Positions 5,441 through 7,262 of a stretch of 7,262 nt of DNA are shown in pieces. Position 1 is the first letter of the stretch, and every line of letters starts with the position of its first letter. The translations under genes were made by a program, and so were the position numbers. Source of the DNA: an uncultured Leptotrichiaceae bacterium. Its GTDB lineage: Bacteria; Fusobacteriota; Fusobacteriia; Fusobacteriales; Leptotrichiaceae. The stretch spans positions 1 to 7,262 of the forward strand of contig CALHVR010000036.1 in NCBI GenBank assembly GCA_938037005.1, read 5' to 3'. The notes below the pieces were generated by a model. It was given only the letters and a program-made list of their open reading frames with translations, was not told the origin of the DNA and made no database searches.

Positions 5441-7262
5441 TTAAATTCCCTTAAATATTTCCACCACTTTTCTGATTTTATCTAAAATTGTTTCTTTTTT
5501 CTTTTCTCTTGCACCTTGCCTACGAGATGTTGCAGGAATTATGCTATCTAACTCTCCCCCTGCATAATCTACATGCCCTTTTTCTATTGATTTTTCTATA
5601 AATCTTTTAGAATCCTCTTTTAATTTTTCATCTTCAATTAATTCATCTATTTGAATTATTTTTTCTTTTTTTGCAAAGGTATAAAATGCTTCAAGAATTT
5701 CGTCAGTAGTCTTCAATTCAGATAAATTAGTTTTGTTAATAAAGTCCATTATCAATTCCTCTTTTGCTCTAGTCCCAAGGCTTGATCTAATAATTCTACG
5801 AATTTCATCTTTTAAAGAATCAATATCTTTATTTTCTTGAGCTTTTTCTAGAATTAAAGCAATAATATAATCCAAATTTATTTCATCCGTTTTTAATAGA
5901 TCTATCTCAAATTCAATATCTGAAAAATCAATTTGTTCTATATTATTTTTATCTTTTTTATCTCGATTTATAATACTTTCTCTTATATCAACATAAACAC
6001 TCTTCATATCTTGCATTTGTCTATCTGAAATTATCTTTTCAAAATTTTCAAATTCATCAAAATTTCTAAGTATATTTTCTGCTCTTAATACTTCTCCAAA
6101 AAGTTCAACAAATTCTTTCTTATCTTTTTCTAGCTCAATTTCTGTCGGTTCAGGAAATTTCTCAACAATTTCATTACAAATTTCTACATATCCTCTAATT
6201 TTTTTCCCTGTTTCTTCATCCACATAACCATCTATATATTCTTCATAGCTTTTTTCTAAAATTATGTTTATATCATTTTTATCTCCAAAAGTTTTTATCG
6301 CTTCTTTTGTCGCTTTTTCTAAATCTCTAAAACATACAATATTTCCAAAAGTTTTTACTTTATTTAATACACGATTTGTTCTTGAAAATGCTTGAATAAG
6401 ACCATGATATCTCAAGTTTTTATCTACAAATAAAGTATTTAATGTTGGAGCGTCAAATCCAGTTAAAAACATTCCTACAACAATAAGCAAATCAATTTCT
6501 TTATTTTTTACTTTTAATGATAAATCTTTATAATAATTTTGAAACTCTTTTACATCTGTTGAATAATTCGTTTTAAAATAATTATTATAATCTTGAATTG
6601 CATTATTTAAAAACTCTTTAGCTGTTAAATCCATTGCAGAAGGATCAAAATTTTCATCCAATATTTCACCTTTTGTTGCTTGTTCCTCATTCGCTGCAAA
6701 GCTATAAATTGTCGCAATTTTCAGTTTTTTATCTTCGGGTAAATTTGCTTGTTGTTTTTGAAATTCCTCATAATACAATTTCGCTGCTTCAACACTTTGA
6801 ACTGCAAACATAGCATTAAAACCATTTAATCTCCTATTTTTTACATCATAATATTCATTTCTATGTGTTTTAGTGTCAAACACTCTTAAAATATACTTTG
6901 TAATTTCAGAAATTCTTTCTGGATGTAAAAGTAACTGCCTTTCAATTTGTGCTAATTTCGTCTCATCTTCTTCTGTTTCTACTGACTTAAATTTAGCTTT
7001 TATATTATTATAATCCACTTTAAATTTTAAAACTTTTTCATCTCTTATAGCATCCGTTATAACATAACTATGAAGCTGAGCACCAAAAACACTTCCTGTT
7101 GTTTCCACTCCTAAAGCATTTTCAGGAAAAATTGGAGTTCCTGTAAATCCAAATTGATAATATTTTTTGAAATATTTTCTAATATTTTTTTGTGCTTCTC
7201 CAAATTGTGATCTATGACATTCATCAAATATAAACACACAATGTTTATCATAAATTTCATGA
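5441..7262 (-). CDS. hsdR: type I restriction endonuclease subunit HsdR, C-terminal part (partial at window edge)
   Basis: HsdR is the ATP-driven DNA translocase and nuclease subunit of type I restriction complexes (R2M2S). About 606 residues of the roughly 1000 usual are visible. The frame is open through the window edge, so the N-terminal PD-(D/E)XK nuclease and helicase motif I lie outside. Visible superfamily 2 helicase motifs are FIFDECHRSQFG (motif II, DECH near 7225-7214), FTGTP (motif III, 7147-7133), the segment ALGVETTGSVFG, LIVVGMFLTGFDAP (motif V, near 6467-6447) and QAFSRTNR (motif VI, 6394-6371). VDKNLRYHGLIQAFSRTNR followed by KTFGNIVCFRDLEKATKEA is very like the EcoR124I (type IC) family. 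The last ~300 residues are charged and helical, as expected for the region that contacts the methylase core, and end VVEIFKGI. HsdM and HsdS should lie upstream, outside the window. Confidence 0.95.
   Translation of the reverse strand, partial: HEIYDKHCVFIFDECHRSQFGEAQKNIRKYFKKYYQFGFTGTPIFPENALGVETTGSVFGAQLHSYVITDAIRDEKVLKFKVDYNNIKAKFKSVETEEDETKLAQIERQLLLHPERISEITKYILRVFDTKTHRNEYYDVKNRRLNGFNAMFAVQSVEAAKLYYEEFQKQQANLPEDKKLKIATIYSFAANEEQATKGEILDENFDPSAMDLTAKEFLNNAIQDYNNYFKTNYSTDVKEFQNYYKDLSLKVKNKEIDLLIVVGMFLTGFDAPTLNTLFVDKNLRYHGLIQAFSRTNRVLNKVKTFGNIVCFRDLEKATKEAIKTFGDKNDINIILEKSYEEYIDGYVDEETGKKIRGYVEICNEIVEKFPEPTEIELEKDKKEFVELFGEVLRAENILRNFDEFENFEKIISDRQMQDMKSVYVDIRESIINRDKKDKNNIEQIDFSDIEFEIDLLKTDEINLDYIIALILEKAQENKDIDSLKDEIRRIIRSSLGTRAKEELIMDFINKTNLSELKTTDEILEAFYTFAKKEKIIQIDELIEDEKLKEDSKRFIEKSIEKGHVDYAGGELDSIIPATSRRQGAREKKKETILDKIRKVVEIFKGI

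Noticed and set aside
7235..7237. GTG that could be called as the hsdR start
   Set aside because: The frame stays open to the window edge with HEIYDKHC before it, and it sits in the middle of helicase motif II (VFIFDECH). It is an internal valine.
1..7262. CRISPR array, tRNA/rRNA, insertion sequence or phage gene
   Set aside because: No regularly spaced repeats, no tRNA-like cloverleaf, no transposase or integrase frames, and no terminal inverted repeats were seen on either strand.

Overview
The window is a single very AT-rich stretch with every supported gene on the minus strand, so it reads as a co-directional run from position 7262 down to 1. The low GC content, the EF-Tu start MAKAKFERSKPH and the anaerobic-type (Cbi) cobalamin genes fit a low-GC anaerobe. 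My best guess is Fusobacteriota of the Leptotrichia type. This is inference from composition and gene content, and a low-GC Firmicute is not excluded.

In order of transcription: (1) 7262-5441, the C-terminal ~606 residues of a type I restriction HsdR subunit (helicase motifs II, III, V and VI visible; the nuclease end lies outside the window). (2) 5440-5272, a 169-base gap with a TATAAT -10 candidate just after the hsdR stop and no recognisable B12 riboswitch. (3) 5271-270, five corrinoid genes with gaps of 21, 38, 39 and 80 bases: cbiG, cbiH (cobJ), cobU, cobQ (cbiP) and cbiB. (4) 269-37, an AT-rich spacer without a convincing terminator but with a strong sigma-70-type promoter (extended -10, 17-base spacing). 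(5) 36-1, the first 12 codons of tuf (elongation factor Tu), which leaves the window.

The five corrinoid genes cover non-consecutive steps of adenosylcobalamin synthesis. CbiH contracts the ring and CbiG opens the ring lactone. CobQ/CbiP amidates the side chains to cobyric acid, CbiB attaches the aminopropanol arm, and CobU activates the cobinamide to its GDP form. The other enzymes (CbiL, CbiF, CbiD, CbiT, CbiE, CbiC, CbiA, cobalt chelatase, CobS) are not here and must be elsewhere if the pathway is complete. The block therefore looks like the distal part of a larger cob operon that now sits directly behind a restriction-modification locus.

I see no novel defence system or unknown protein family. 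The observations most worth checking are a 20-bp RNA-type hairpin between cobQ and cbiB whose three non-Watson-Crick positions are all G-U in the transcribed direction, a 15-base identical sequence at the 3' ends of hsdR and cbiB bracketing the cob block, and the isolated promoter-driven tuf downstream. The start codons of cobQ and cbiB are set here at internal ATGs, because the longest-frame starts overlap or lie upstream of the Shine-Dalgarno sequence.
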